DNA from: CANMIH01 sp049116335
Lineage (GTDB): Bacteria > Pseudomonadota > Alphaproteobacteria > Rhodobacterales > Rhodobacteraceae
Assembly: GCA_049116335.1 (NCBI GenBank)
Contig: JAGDYZ010000008.1
Span: forward strand, 186,001-250,000
Direction of reading: 5' to 3'
Length of the DNA: 64,000 nt
The notes beneath the pieces are model-generated. The model ran no database searches. It was given only the letters and a program-made list of their open reading frames with translations, and was not told where the DNA came from. The position numbers were made by a program, and so were the translations under genes. Positions 1 to 8,763 of the stretch are shown in pieces (positions within the stretch are counted from its first letter, which is position 1; the number at the start of each line of letters is the position of its first letter).

Positions 1-3000
1 ACTTGCAGATCCCCCGAAACACGCTGGGCGTGTAGATGCACCGGCGCATAGGGCCGCAGACCGACACCCGCAAACAGAGCACTCTGGTGCACATAGCTTG
101 GATGATCATATCCAAGATGGGCAGCCCCTATCCTGAAATGTCGCTCCGTGAAACGCTGCGCCTCGGACAAAGCGATTTGCTTTGGCGCGCCATCCAGCCG
201 CACCACAACCGATCCGCTCGGCCAGACCTCCGGCATCAGCGCATCAGTGCCTGCCTGCCCCCGCAGACGATGCGACACCTGCCAGCTGCCATCGGGCTGT
301 AACTCAGCGTCGCGAAACTGGAGCACCTCCCAATCCCCACCGGTGCCATCTCCGATGGCGAGTACATTCTCACCGGACCACAGCGCTGTGTCTGAAATGG
401 ATTGCGACGCCCCGCTGAGACGGAGCTTAAGGGGCGCACCCCGATCGATCACACCACTGGGCGCCCAGCGCAGCTCGGATTCCGTCACGCCAAGGATGCT
501 GGGGGCCTCGACCGTGGTGTTTAGGGCGTATGCTGCGTCCTGCTCGCTGTCGTACAGCGCAATCTCACCCGGCCAAGGATCGGCAGCAGCGGCAATATAA
601 GGCGCGTGCGGCACCTCATCCCCCGTCAGGAGAGGTAGATCAAGTAACACTGGGGTGACTGGTGTCGCAGGCGACGGTTTCTGGACAGATGCCGCAATCA
701 TTGGGCTGTCCGAGGGATGATACAAATTGGGGTCAACCCGAACCGCCTCGACAACCAGATGATCTTGGACCTCGACCTGATCGATGCGCGCCAGAACATC
801 CCCCTGGGGCAGCGTCAGACGCACCACATCCCCCGCGCCCAGCGCACCGCGAGAGGGTGGCAGGGCAAAGCGCAGGGTCTCACGAGCAGCGCGACTTTCC
901 GCCAGCCAGCGCTCGGAGATGGATTTCGCCTCGCTGCGTGTCAACGTCAGCGCGATCTCACTTTCGGAAACTGACAAGCGGTCGTGGCCCGGCCAATGCG
1001 CCTCTTCACTTGCCAAGATATGATCCCCGTCAGCCTCAACAAATCCAAGCCGCACATGACCGATCATCGATCCGTCTCCGGCACGTGTCTCAATCAGATC
1101 GGCGTCTAACTCTAGGCTAACGACACAGCTTTGCGGATCAAGCATGATCGCATCCTTCCCTGCGCGCATGCGAAATACCAACACCCCGTCGCGTTCTATT
1201 GCATCAAACCCATAGGCCAGCATCAAAGGCTGAAGCGCCCGGCGGGCGTCACCGACATCGGGCACCACATACCCGCGCACCTCGCCATAAAGCTCCGAAA
1301 CATCAATCGCAGTGAGCCCGGCCGTTGCACAAATCTGTCGAACCACAGTGCCCAGCGCCTGTCCAGAGGCGCGGCCATTCAACCAATGGCCGGTTTGATA
1401 GTTTGGCCCATCGCTCCACATCTCGGTGGTGGCAGGAAACCAGGGATAGGGCCGTGCGTCCCAGGCCCAGACAAAGCTGCGCTCCAGATCCAGCATCGGC
1501 TCCCCATAGCTCACAGAGATCGGATTGTTCTCGGCCCAATATCCTAACGTGGCCTCAAGGTAGGCGCGCATCATGGCGTCATCGCGACGGCCCGTTGAGT
1601 ACCAAGGCAACGCGCTTTCCGAGGATTTCGGGTCAAGAAACTTGTTGGGCTGGTTCGCCCCTTTGTCGATGGCGGCACAGCCCACTTCGGTGAACCAGAT
1701 CGGTTTGGATTGCGGCACCCAATCCGTCGGTTGACTATCGCGGATCCCATCTATGCGATTATAGTGCGTGTTTCCCCACCAATTGCGCAGATCTTTGTAT
1801 CGCCAGACCCAGGGTTCGTGAAAGGCTCCATCGGTGACGGGTGTCCTGAGCTGGTTCTCTCTGTCAGTCTCAGAGCTGTAGTACCAGTCGTACCCTTCCC
1901 CGCCTTCGACGTTCGCCCTCAGATAATCTGGGTTGTGGATAGCCCCCCAGTGCGCATCGGCATGGCTCTCTCCCTCACGCCAATCCGACAGAGGCATGTA
2001 ATTGTCTATGCCGATGAAATCGATGTTTGGATCTGCCCAAAGCGGGTCGAGATGGAAATAGACATCTCCTGAACCGTCCTGCGGGTGATACCCAAAGTAT
2101 TCGCTCCAATCTGCCGCATAGCCAATTTTGACCGAGGCCCCCAGCAATGCGCGGCATTCGCTTGCCAATAGGCGCAGTTGCTCAACGGCGACAAATCCCT
2201 GATCGTCTCGGATCTGGGTCAGGCCTCGCATTTCTGACCCGATGCAAAAGGCCTCTACCCCACCTGCTGCGGCACAAAGGGCCGCCTGATGCAGGACAAA
2301 ATGCCGATACCCCCAGTCCTCGGGACCGGTATATTGGACCTCGGTGCCGGAAAGGGCGAAATCACTGGCAGAGGCGGACCCAAAGAAGGCCGCAACCTCA
2401 TCGCGGGCCGCCTCTGTCTGATCGGGTGTCCCACTTTGCCTCGGTGCGGCGCTGAGCGTGATCCGCCCTCTCCATGGCAGATGCGCTTGAGTGCTTACCG
2501 CACTCCAAGGATCAGGCAACGTGTTACCTGCCATCTGGTCCATCAGGATGAAGGGATAGTACATCACCCCCTGTCCACGTTCCTTGAGCGCCATAATCGC
2601 CTGCACAACCGACTGGTCACAGGGGGTTCCGCCATACACGGGGTTGCCCCCATCCGTGGGAACGGAGTCAGACTCACTCCGGCTCAGGCCTGCGATCTCC
2701 CAGGGCATGGTCTCTGCGTCATGGCTTACCTGCTCAACCTTCGGCCGGATCTGGCAGCTGCCACACCGCAGATCATCTCCGAACCAACTGACGATCAACG
2801 ACACCGCCCCACAGTTTGGCAGCTCAACCTCCATCTGATCCAGAGAGGTCTTGAGATCCGATTGCGCATTGGGGGTATTGTTGTTGGGTGCCGCATTTCC
2901 CCCATCTACGACCAAAGCCGCAGGACCGCCCGAGTGATTGCGATATACCAGATCCGAGGCCAAGGCATATTCCCCTGTCCCCGGCACCATCGCCACCCCG

Positions 3001-3659
3001 CGCACCGCCAGAGGCAACGCGTTCTCCTGGCTCAGATCCGGTCGGGTCACCTCAAAACTGAACTGAGGCACGCGGTTGCCAAAGCGTCCCAAAGGCAGAT
3101 CTTCGAATACCACATAGGCGGTGCCCCGATAGGCCGGCACTGTGCCCGCCCCCTCTATCGCTTCGATGGCCGGATCAGGGAGTTGATCCCCAGTTCCGGG
3201 ATAGACGCGCATATTGAGATCCAGAAGATCCTGTTCCACCCCATCCGCCCAGACACGGGTCACCCCGGTGATCTCGCCCTCACACAGCGCCAAGGCCAGA
3301 CTGACACTATAGCTATGCTCATCGACTTTGGTTGACGGCGCTCCTTTGCCGCCACCGGACACCCGTCGGCGGGTGACATGCTCTGAAAACTGCGAAGCCC
3401 AGATCACATGCCCACCGATGCGCACCCGTCCGAAAACTGTCGGGATCGTGGCACCCTCGCCAGCGCCAGTTAGGCGAAATCGGTCCACACGCCCGGTCTC
3501 AACTGGCTCACTTCCCTGCCCCAGCACCGCTTGATCGATGCGGCGCCCAAGACTTGCGCCCGCAAATCGCCCCACTGCGGTCATGGACAACCCCAGTACC
3601 GAACCGCCAATAGAGCTTCCAAGCGCTGCCCCTGCAGCTGACAAAAGAACCGTTGCCAT
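1..3659 (-). CDS. g15: GTA tail tip / host-specificity protein gp15 (3' end outside window)
   Basis: Giant tail-tip protein of the gene transfer agent, the last and longest gene of the head-tail cluster; it contacts the recipient cell and closes the tail tube. The frame stays open for 1219 codons from the ATG at 3659 to the window edge. RcGTA gp15 is about 1300 residues, so only the C-terminal end is missing. I checked the frame in three separate stretches. Around codon 521 it reads GYHPQDGSGDVYFHLDPLW, then DFIGIDNYMPLSDWR and KPIWFTEVGCAA, which is the GTA TIM-barrel-like domain; the stretch read continues without a stop to about codon 760. The N-terminus is Ala/Gly rich. It starts 3 bases after the g14 stop. 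Function is assigned by family and position. Confidence 0.93.
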   Translation of the reverse strand, partial: MATVLLSAAGAALGSSIGGSVLGLSMTAVGRFAGASLGRRIDQAVLGQGSEPVETGRVDRFRLTGAGEGATIPTVFGRVRIGGHVIWASQFSEHVTRRRVSGGGKGAPSTKVDEHSYSVSLALALCEGEITGVTRVWADGVEQDLLDLNMRVYPGTGDQLPDPAIEAIEGAGTVPAYRGTAYVVFEDLPLGRFGNRVPQFSFEVTRPDLSQENALPLAVRGVAMVPGTGEYALASDLVYRNHSGGPAALVVDGGNAAPNNNTPNAQSDLKTSLDQMEVELPNCGAVSLIVSWFGDDLRCGSCQIRPKVEQVSHDAETMPWEIAGLSRSESDSVPTDGGNPVYGGTPCDQSVVQAIMALKERGQGVMYYPFILMDQMAGNTLPDPWSAVSTQAHLPWRGRITLSAAPRQSGTPDQTEAARDEVAAFFGSASASDFALSGTEVQYTGPEDWGYRHFVLHQAALCAAAGGVEAFCIGSEMRGLTQIRDDQGFVAVEQLRLLASECRALLGASVKIGYAADWSEYFGYHPQDGSGDVYFHLDPLWADPNIDFIGIDNYMPLSDWREGESHADAHWGAIHNPDYLRANVEGGEGYDWYYSSETDRENQLRTPVTDGAFHEPWVWRYKDLRNWWGNTHYNRIDGIRDSQPTDWVPQSKPIWFTEVGCAAIDKGANQPNKFLDPKSSESALPWYSTGRRDDAMMRAYLEATLGYWAENNPISVSYGEPMLDLERSFVWAWDARPYPWFPATTEMWSDGPNYQTGHWLNGRASGQALGTVVRQICATAGLTAIDVSELYGEVRGYVVPDVGDARRALQPLMLAYGFDAIERDGVLVFRMRAGKDAIMLDPQSCVVSLELDADLIETRAGDGSMIGHVRLGFVEADGDHILASEEAHWPGHDRLSVSESEIALTLTRSEAKSISERWLAESRAARETLRFALPPSRGALGAGDVVRLTLPQGDVLARIDQVEVQDHLVVEAVRVDPNLYHPSDSPMIAASVQKPSPATPVTPVLLDLPLLTGDEVPHAPYIAAAADPWPGEIALYDSEQDAAYALNTTVEAPSILGVTESELRWAPSGVIDRGAPLKLRLSGASQSISDTALWSGENVLAIGDGTGGDWEVLQFRDAELQPDGSWQVSHRLRGQAGTDALMPEVWPSGSVVVRLDGAPKQIALSEAQRFTERHFRIGAAHLGYDHPSYVHQSALFAGVGLRPYAPVHLHAQRVSGDLQ

Positions 3660-3662
3660 CAC

Positions 3663-4094
3663 TCATACCCCTTCAGGCCAACCAAACCGTGCAACCACGC
3701 GCCGCGCCCAGGCAGGACCCAACGCGCTTTCCACAACGCCATGCCCCGAATAGGCATGGATAAATCGCGCCTCAGATCCGATAGCGCTTTGTACCCCCAG
3801 ATGTTTAGCAACAGATCCGGCCCGCATCCGAAACAGTAGCGCATCCCCCAGTGCCGCATCAGCCAGGGGTTTGGCACTGAGCAGGCGGTCTGCCGCACAC
3901 CATAACCGTTCATCACCCTGAGGCTCTGACCAATCCTTGCTATAGGGCGGTACCTTGACGGGTTCCTCTCCGCAGAGCTCCCGCCAGATGCCGCGCACCA
4001 GTCCCAGACAGTCACACCCCGCCCCCTTGGTCGAAGCCTGATGGACATACGGCGTGCCAATCCACGCGCGCGCCAGCGCAACCTGCCGGGTCAT
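3663..4094 (-). CDS. g14: GTA NlpC/P60-type peptidase gp14
   Basis: Tail-associated NlpC/P60 cysteine peptidase, 143 residues, expected to cut peptide cross-links in recipient peptidoglycan during DNA delivery. The catalytic Cys lies in GAGCDCLGLVRG (residues 27-38), and the His candidates are in AKHLGVQ and FIHAYSGHG. The start MTRQVALARAWIGTPY at 4094 gives an ATGA overlap with the g13 stop. A longer frame upstream to 4148 reads through the end of g13 and has no family support. Length and position match RcGTA gp14. The family and role are well established; the exact substrate bond is inferred. Confidence 0.93.
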   Translation of the reverse strand: MTRQVALARAWIGTPYVHQASTKGAGCDCLGLVRGIWRELCGEEPVKVPPYSKDWSEPQGDERLWCAADRLLSAKPLADAALGDALLFRMRAGSVAKHLGVQSAIGSEARFIHAYSGHGVVESALGPAWARRVVARFGWPEGV

Positions 4095-4975
4095 CGTCTG
4101 CTCCCGCCGCTTCGTTGCGCAGTCTGAGCAGGCATGGCTGTCAGCCAATCCTCAGTTGGGACATCGGGAAATCCACGAAAGTTCACGAGATTGCCAAATC
4201 TGGATTGGCACTGTGTCATCGTCCCATCACAGCCCGCGATAAGGCGGATCTGATCTCCGGGCTGGATATCCGCGCGCAGCGCCTCCCATAGGTCAATCAC
4301 ACGCAGCGCACCGTTTTGCCGGTCACCTTGAATGGCGTGAGATAACCCCGCCCCCTCACCGGTGAGCACGTGGAACCGCCCGCGCCTAAACCAACCTTCG
4401 TCAAACCCTTCGACACCGCTCAACACAAATCGGTTGGAGGAGGCGACCTCATGAACCGAAGCCAGAGTGGACGCCCCCGGCGCGTTCAGATCGACGCCAC
4501 AGGCGCCATCTCCCAGAACCGCAGAGCAGGATTTCTGGGTCACCCGCCCCATGGGGCGGTTCAACACATCGGTCAGCCCGCGCAGCTCGGCATGAAAGGC
4601 CCCATTGTGACGACGCAATTCACCGATTTGGCCCCGAAACACCAATTTGCGCGCGGCCACATCGCTCCAATTGACCAACCACGACTGCACCTCGGCCCCA
4701 TCATAGCGCCCTGCACTGATATCTGCCTCACGGATCGCTGCGGCACTCAGTGCGCCCAAGGCCTCGGTGTTATCAACCGATAGCCCTGTGCTTTGCTGAA
4801 CTGCCCGCGCGCTCAGCCCGGTATCCGCGCGATAGATCACACCATCAAAGGTCAGATCCTGATCGTGATCCGTAAAGCCAAGCACAACTCCGTCTTTGCG
4901 CGTCACCGACCAGACGCGGGCAACCGTGGTGCAACCGCTCTGCAGATGCGCGTCTAACAGCGCAGCCCCCGGCAT
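4091..4975 (-). CDS. g13: GTA baseplate hub protein gp13 (DUF2163)
   Basis: Baseplate hub protein of the GTA tail, 294 residues, DUF2163 family, the counterpart of siphophage hub proteins such as lambda gpL. Four cysteines fall in two pairs in the C-terminal half: KSCSAVLGDGACGVDL, then AGCDGTMTQCQSRFGN followed by LVNFRGFP. This spacing fits the iron-sulfur cluster site of this hub family. The start overlaps the g12 stop as TGATG, and the stop overlaps the g14 start as ATGA, so translation is coupled across g12-g13-g14. Cluster binding is inferred from the cysteine pattern. Confidence 0.93.
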   Translation of the reverse strand: MPGAALLDAHLQSGCTTVARVWSVTRKDGVVLGFTDHDQDLTFDGVIYRADTGLSARAVQQSTGLSVDNTEALGALSAAAIREADISAGRYDGAEVQSWLVNWSDVAARKLVFRGQIGELRRHNGAFHAELRGLTDVLNRPMGRVTQKSCSAVLGDGACGVDLNAPGASTLASVHEVASSNRFVLSGVEGFDEGWFRRGRFHVLTGEGAGLSHAIQGDRQNGALRVIDLWEALRADIQPGDQIRLIAGCDGTMTQCQSRFGNLVNFRGFPDVPTEDWLTAMPAQTAQRSGGSRR

Positions 4976-5595
4976 CAGACCCTCACCTCAACCACAGGGA
5001 CATCGGGCACTTGTCCGGCCTGAAAGCCCGAGGCACTGACCTCGATCCGGTCGGTGTCAAAGCGCACCGGCACATCAAACTCAAACCCTGCGGTCACAGC
5101 CGCGCCTTCTGCAGGTGCAACATCAAAGGTGATCTCACCGGTCTCACCATCCAGAGTATGCGACTGAGCAACGCCCCCCACGGCCACCAGCACAGTGCCC
5201 ACAACGGGTTTTGCAATTCTCCGCTGATAGGCAACGCCTCCCGAGCTGTAGGTTTTGCGCAGGGCAAACACCCTTTGCCCCCCATCGCCCACCCCGATCT
5301 GCTGATCCAAAGCCGTCACCTGAGCTGAGGCTGCGCAGGATTTGAAATCCATCCAGTCTTTCCAGCGAAATCCATGCATTTGCCCCTGACGCGCCTCAAA
5401 GAAGGCGATCAGCTGATCAATGTCATCAAGAGACCGCATCCCAAGCCCCGCATGATAGCGCCGACGCGAATGGGCCCAGGGCGTGTTGCGCTCTTCATAC
5501 CCACTGACAAGCTCGACAATTTCGGTGCGCCGCTCAGGTCCGCCCACCGAGCCAAAGCTCAGATCTGTTGGAAATCTCACATCATGAAAGGCCAT
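4975..5595 (-). CDS. g12: GTA distal tail protein gp12 (DUF2460)
   Basis: Distal tail protein of 206 residues, DUF2460 family, which forms the ring between tail tube and baseplate hub. The start is MAFHDVRFPTDLSFGSVGG at 5595; the open frame extends to 5640, but only into the 3' end of g11. Typical family features are the N-terminal FPTDLSFGSVGGPERRTEIV, the GYEERNTPWAHSRRRY stretch, and a C-terminal beta-rich half ending GFQAGQVPDVPVVEVRV. It lies 13 bases after g11 and overlaps g13 by one base. Assigned by family and conserved order. Confidence 0.93.
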   Translation of the reverse strand: MAFHDVRFPTDLSFGSVGGPERRTEIVELVSGYEERNTPWAHSRRRYHAGLGMRSLDDIDQLIAFFEARQGQMHGFRWKDWMDFKSCAASAQVTALDQQIGVGDGGQRVFALRKTYSSGGVAYQRRIAKPVVGTVLVAVGGVAQSHTLDGETGEITFDVAPAEGAAVTAGFEFDVPVRFDTDRIEVSASGFQAGQVPDVPVVEVRV

Positions 5596-5608
5596 AACCT
5601 GCCTCCTG

Positions 5609-6271
5609 TTACCGATTACGCGCAGCCGCCCCCAAAGCACGGCTCATCCGGGCCGCGATTTGGGATTGGCTGCGATGGAACCCCTGCACATCAGGGGTCT
5701 GAATATTCATTGTGATCTGGACAGCCCCACCGCCGCCGCCGGCACGCACCCCCAAGGAACCATCCGGGCCTCGGGTCAGCGGCATGATCGCCTCTGGCCC
5801 GGCCTCGCCCATCAAACCCCGGCCACCCCGCATTGGGAATGAGACCGGACCAGAGACCACCCCGCCTTTGGCAAAGGGCATCACTCGACCCTGGGCAAAA
5901 TTGCCGCCTTTCTCAAAAGGTGAGAACTCGCCGAAGATCGCAGAGGCGCCGGACACCAAAGCCGAGCTGATGTGATCCGAGACGGGTTTGACCGCATTTT
6001 TCCAGGCCACATCGATCATGGATTGGGCAACCGTTCGCAACGCGTCTGACATTTTCATGCCATCCAGCACCACACCATTGATGGCCCGGCTCACACCCGT
6101 GCTGAGCGTCCGATCCAGCTTCATCGCGGTGCCCTGCGTGGCCGCCATAGTGGTTTGCATCCGGTTAAGCTCAGCGCCAAAGGCCGCGGTCAGATCACGC
6201 GCTGCACCCAATTCCCCCTCCAACGCATCAAACTCAGCACCCAACTCATCCAGATCTTCAAAGGCTGTCAT
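5609..6271 (-). CDS. g11: GTA tape measure protein gp11
   Basis: Short tape-measure protein of 220 residues that sets tail length. The start MTAFEDLDELGAEFDALEGELG at 6271 overlaps the end of g10.1 by 14 bases. The N-terminal third is an acidic, probably coiled-coil helix. The middle has a hydrophobic stretch near ISSALVSGASAIFGEF, and the C-terminal third is Gly rich (GGVVSGPVSFPMRGGRGLMGEAGPEAIM, in two contiguous parts) with the lambda-like tail tape C-terminal signature GEAGPEAI. Phage tape measures are usually several times longer; the short length is normal for GTA and fits its short tail. Confidence 0.9.
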   Translation of the reverse strand: MTAFEDLDELGAEFDALEGELGAARDLTAAFGAELNRMQTTMAATQGTAMKLDRTLSTGVSRAINGVVLDGMKMSDALRTVAQSMIDVAWKNAVKPVSDHISSALVSGASAIFGEFSPFEKGGNFAQGRVMPFAKGGVVSGPVSFPMRGGRGLMGEAGPEAIMPLTRGPDGSLGVRAGGGGGAVQITMNIQTPDVQGFHRSQSQIAARMSRALGAAARNR

Positions 6272-6479
6272 GGATTTGATCCTCGTTGTTACCACAGGGC
6301 GTATCAGGATAGGCCCGCATCAGGGCCTCCAACCCACCGCGCCCCAACGGCGCCGATGAGATCGGATCTCCCAAAATCAGGTGAAGTTCGGCCGGGGTCA
6401 GCGCCCAGAAATCATCCGGTTGCAATCCACGTCCTGTGATCCCCGCCCGCATCAGGCCTGCCCAATCAATCCGCGCCAT
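6258..6479 (-). CDS. g10.1: GTA tail assembly chaperone gp10.1
   Basis: Small protein of 73 residues of the phage tail-assembly chaperone type (TAC_6-like), the second half of the chaperone pair that precedes the tape measure gene. The start MARIDWAGLMRAGITGRGLQ at 6479 overlaps the end of g10 by 14 bases. The motif PDDFWALTPAELHLILG is typical of the family. An upstream extension of the frame to 6602 lies inside g10 and has no support. Overlap on both sides suggests tight translational coupling or, as in many phages, a programmed relation with gp10, which I cannot show here. Confidence 0.88.
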   Translation of the reverse strand: MARIDWAGLMRAGITGRGLQPDDFWALTPAELHLILGDPISSAPLGRGGLEALMRAYPDTPCGNNEDQIHDSL

Positions 6480-6798
6480 GTTCCACCTCGGGCACCACAA
6501 AGGCACGGGCCAGAAGTTCCGCCGCCGCCCGAGCTGCCGCAACCGGGCCACCGGCAATCTCGGCATGTAACAGATCCGCTGCCGTTCCGGTCCATCCACC
6601 ACCGCGAAGGCCCGCCACGATCAACGCCAGCACATCCGCCGAACGATACGCCCCACCCTCAAACCGCTCGACCAGAGCCACCAAAGTGTCGGCCTTGAGG
6701 CCCGCCTCAAGCTCGGCCAAAGCCCCAAGAGTCAGGCGCATGTCGTGCCGTTGACCGTCGAGGGTCAAAGATACGTCGCCACGCCACGGATTGCCCAT
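6466..6798 (-). CDS. g10: GTA tail assembly chaperone gp10
   Basis: Gene transfer agent family protein of 110 residues, a tail-assembly chaperone (TAC_11-like) lying between major tail protein and the second chaperone. The start MGNPWRGDVSLTLDGQ at 6798 overlaps the g9 stop as TGATG; an ATG one codon earlier (6801) is also possible. The N-terminal beta hairpin (DVSLTLDGQRHDMRLTLGAL) is followed by a helical domain with AELEAGLKADTLVALVERF and a C-terminal Ala-rich helix. Assigned by position and family resemblance. Confidence 0.9.
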   Translation of the reverse strand: MGNPWRGDVSLTLDGQRHDMRLTLGALAELEAGLKADTLVALVERFEGGAYRSADVLALIVAGLRGGGWTGTAADLLHAEIAGGPVAAARAAAELLARAFVVPEVEHGAD

Positions 6799-7211
6799 CA
6801 CAGCGCCTCAAACGCGAGGGCGCCCGCGGAGGCCAGCGCAATTTCATAGGTCGCCTCACCGTTGTGACTTCCCGCATACTCAATGCTGGTGATCTGGAAC
6901 GCCCCGGACACTTGACCGAAATCAGGGATCGTCACCTCAAATGCCGGGGTTTCACCGTCAAAAAAGATCTGGCGCGCCCGTTCATCCGTCGCTGCATCGC
7001 GAAACACCCCAGACCCCGAAATACTGGCGGATTTCACCCCGGCCCCCGCCAATAACTCACGCCAACCACCATCGCTTTCCAGAGTGGTCACATCAACCTG
7101 CTCGGCGTTGAAACTGATCCGTGTGGCCCGCAGCCCAGCCAATGTCTCGAACACCCCGGCGCCCGTCAAATCCACTTTCACCAAAAGATCTTTGCCATTT
7201 TGAACAGCCAT
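6798..7211 (-). CDS. g9: GTA major tail protein gp9
   Basis: Major tail tube protein, 137 residues, the hexameric ring subunit of the GTA tail. The start MAVQNGKDLLVKVDLTG at 7211 is the conserved family start; three codons upstream (7220) is another in-frame start. Strongly conserved features are LRATRISFNAEQVDVTTLES, GGWRELLAGAGVKSASISGS and the C-terminal SHNGEATYEIALASAGAL. It lies 43 bases after g8, one of the few gaps in the tail block. The function is among the safest in the cluster because the protein is close to RcGTA gp9 over its whole length. Confidence 0.95.
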   Translation of the reverse strand: MAVQNGKDLLVKVDLTGAGVFETLAGLRATRISFNAEQVDVTTLESDGGWRELLAGAGVKSASISGSGVFRDAATDERARQIFFDGETPAFEVTIPDFGQVSGAFQITSIEYAGSHNGEATYEIALASAGALAFEAL

Positions 7212-7254
7212 ACCTGTCACTCCTGAAGGGGCACCTCCCGGCGCCGGTCAAAAC

Positions 7255-7665
7255 TCAAACGCTGTCGTCCACACGCGCGCGGAACGTCAAATCAATCCGC
7301 CGCAACCCGCCCGGCTCACGATTGGCGCGGGCCTTTTGGAACCAAAGTCCCACCAACACACCCCGGCTGAGGGTCAGCGGTGCCAGATGCAGCGCATCGC
7401 TGATTGAACCCGCGGCTTCTTTGGCTGCCTGAAACCCGGCCACCGACGTCACCACCGAGACCTGAAACTCATGCCAGGCGCCGGAACCGGTGCCATCGCC
7501 ACTGCTACGCACCTTTTCCGGGCCCAGCGCGACGTAGAGCGGGGGCAGCACGCCGGTTGGCAAGGCGTCAAATATCTTGCCGTCAACCAGAGCTGATAGG
7601 GCCGCATCGCCAACCAATCGCGCAAAAATAGCCGCCTGCAGCGCACTAGAGATCGCATAGCTCAT
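7255..7665 (-). CDS. g8: GTA tail terminator gp8 (DUF3168)
   Basis: Tail terminator protein, 136 residues, DUF3168 family; it caps the tail tube and joins it to the head closure protein. The start MSYAISSALQAAIFARLVGD at 7665 overlaps the g7 stop as ATGA. The frame extends upstream to 7692 inside g7, which I reject. Family features are the N-terminal helix with LQAAIFARL, the FDALPTGVLPPLYVALGPE strand region and the C-terminal RIDLTFRARVDD. The assignment rests on family and on its place between head closure and tail tube genes. Confidence 0.92.
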   Translation of the reverse strand: MSYAISSALQAAIFARLVGDAALSALVDGKIFDALPTGVLPPLYVALGPEKVRSSGDGTGSGAWHEFQVSVVTSVAGFQAAKEAAGSISDALHLAPLTLSRGVLVGLWFQKARANREPGGLRRIDLTFRARVDDSV

Positions 7666-8000
7666 GGGGCAAGCTCCTCTTCGCAGTGGCACAACAGGTA
7701 CAATCCCGAACCGTCCCGCTCGGTCACGGCTTCGATCCGAAATATCCGCGTATTCATGCGAAACTGTTGGCCTGGCTGAGGGCGGTTACTTTGCCCAACA
7801 GGGGCGCCACGCACGGTGATCTTGAACCCTGTCACCGACAGCGCCCCGGTTTCCCCGTTCGCCAATCGCCCGGTCCGCGGTTTGACCTCCCCCCAAAGCG
7901 TGCCAAGCGCGACCCAGCTTTCAACAAAGCCCCCGGCGCCGTCGTCGCTGCGCACGGCCTGTTCCAAAATCAAACGACGGTTCAAGGCGATACGTGTCAT
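7662..8000 (-). CDS. g7: GTA head closure / head-tail adaptor gp7
   Basis: Head closure protein, 112 residues, SPP1 gp16-like head-tail joining family. The start MTRIALNRRLILEQAVRSDD at 8000 overlaps the g6 stop as ATGA; upstream codons to 8066 lie in g6. Family signs are the early LEQAVRSDDGAGGFVESWVA, the central WGEVKPRTGR and the C-terminal FRIEAVTERDGSGLYLLC. Overlaps at both ends place g6-g7-g8 in one coupled translation block that makes the neck of the particle. Confidence 0.92.
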   Translation of the reverse strand: MTRIALNRRLILEQAVRSDDGAGGFVESWVALGTLWGEVKPRTGRLANGETGALSVTGFKITVRGAPVGQSNRPQPGQQFRMNTRIFRIEAVTERDGSGLYLLCHCEEELAP

Positions 8001-8590
8001 GTGCCCAACCCCAACCTCATTGGGCGATAGCGCGCCAAAAGACTTGTCACGCCAAAGGGCATACATCCCTGCCCCAGCGCTGTGGCATCGCGGTATTCGT
8101 AATAATGCGCCGCCAACAACAGAACCGCCTGCATCAGATCAGCCGGGACATCCTCAACACTGGCACCAAAGCCTGCGGTAAAGCGCAGTTCAAGTGTGCC
8201 ACCCGATGGCACCCAGGGAAGTCCCCCGGATACCGAGATCAGGCGCGGAGATTGCGCATCCGCGACTAGCCGGAACCCACCCAGATCAAGTTCTTGGGGC
8301 ACACCAAACCGATCAACACGCGTCACTGAGGTCAAGGCCGACACCGGTGCTACAGGCAGCCGCTGTGAAACATCACCTGACCAGGTGCGAAGCGTCAGCA
8401 CAAACCCCCGGGACAGCAAAATCTTGTCGGTGCGCGCCTCAATCGCTGCAAAGGCCGCGCGCAGGAAGGACGCTAATACCGCGTCCTGCACGTCATCTTC
8501 CGCAAAGCCCGTCCCCAGACGCAGATGGCGCCGTAACGCCTCAACCGGCAGAGCCTCATTCGGCACCTGTGTTTCTTCAACCAACATCAT
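7997..8590 (-). CDS. g6: GTA head-tail connector gp6
   Basis: Head-tail connector (adaptor) of 197 residues, phiE125 gp8 / HK97 gp6-like family, a ring that sits under the portal. The start is MMLVEETQVPNEALPVEALR at 8590 (8587 also possible). The much longer open frame to 8749 reads into the 173-base gap after g5 and has no family support. Helical N-terminal half with EALRRHLRLGTGFAEDD, and C-terminal HYYEYRDATALGQG, match RcGTA gp6. No terminator hairpin is visible in the gap upstream. Confidence 0.92.
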   Translation of the reverse strand: MMLVEETQVPNEALPVEALRRHLRLGTGFAEDDVQDAVLASFLRAAFAAIEARTDKILLSRGFVLTLRTWSGDVSQRLPVAPVSALTSVTRVDRFGVPQELDLGGFRLVADAQSPRLISVSGGLPWVPSGGTLELRFTAGFGASVEDVPADLMQAVLLLAAHYYEYRDATALGQGCMPFGVTSLLARYRPMRLGLGT

Positions 8591-8763
8591 ACTCAATACT
8601 CCGATTGGCGTTGGACTGCCCCATCCGACCTCACGACCTGAGGTCTCGGCAAATCGCGGGTGCACGCCGCCCACGCCGCACGGACGGAGGGGAACAGCTG
8701 GACAACATCGGGACGCACACCCGCTGAGAGGCAGATCCCCGCCTCTCATCCCCGATCACAAGA

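Noticed and set aside
2289..3335. 348-codon open frame on the plus strand
   Set aside because: It is antisense to the conserved GTA g15 frame, has no recognisable protein features and is Arg/His/Pro rich, as expected of a shadow frame in G+C-rich DNA.
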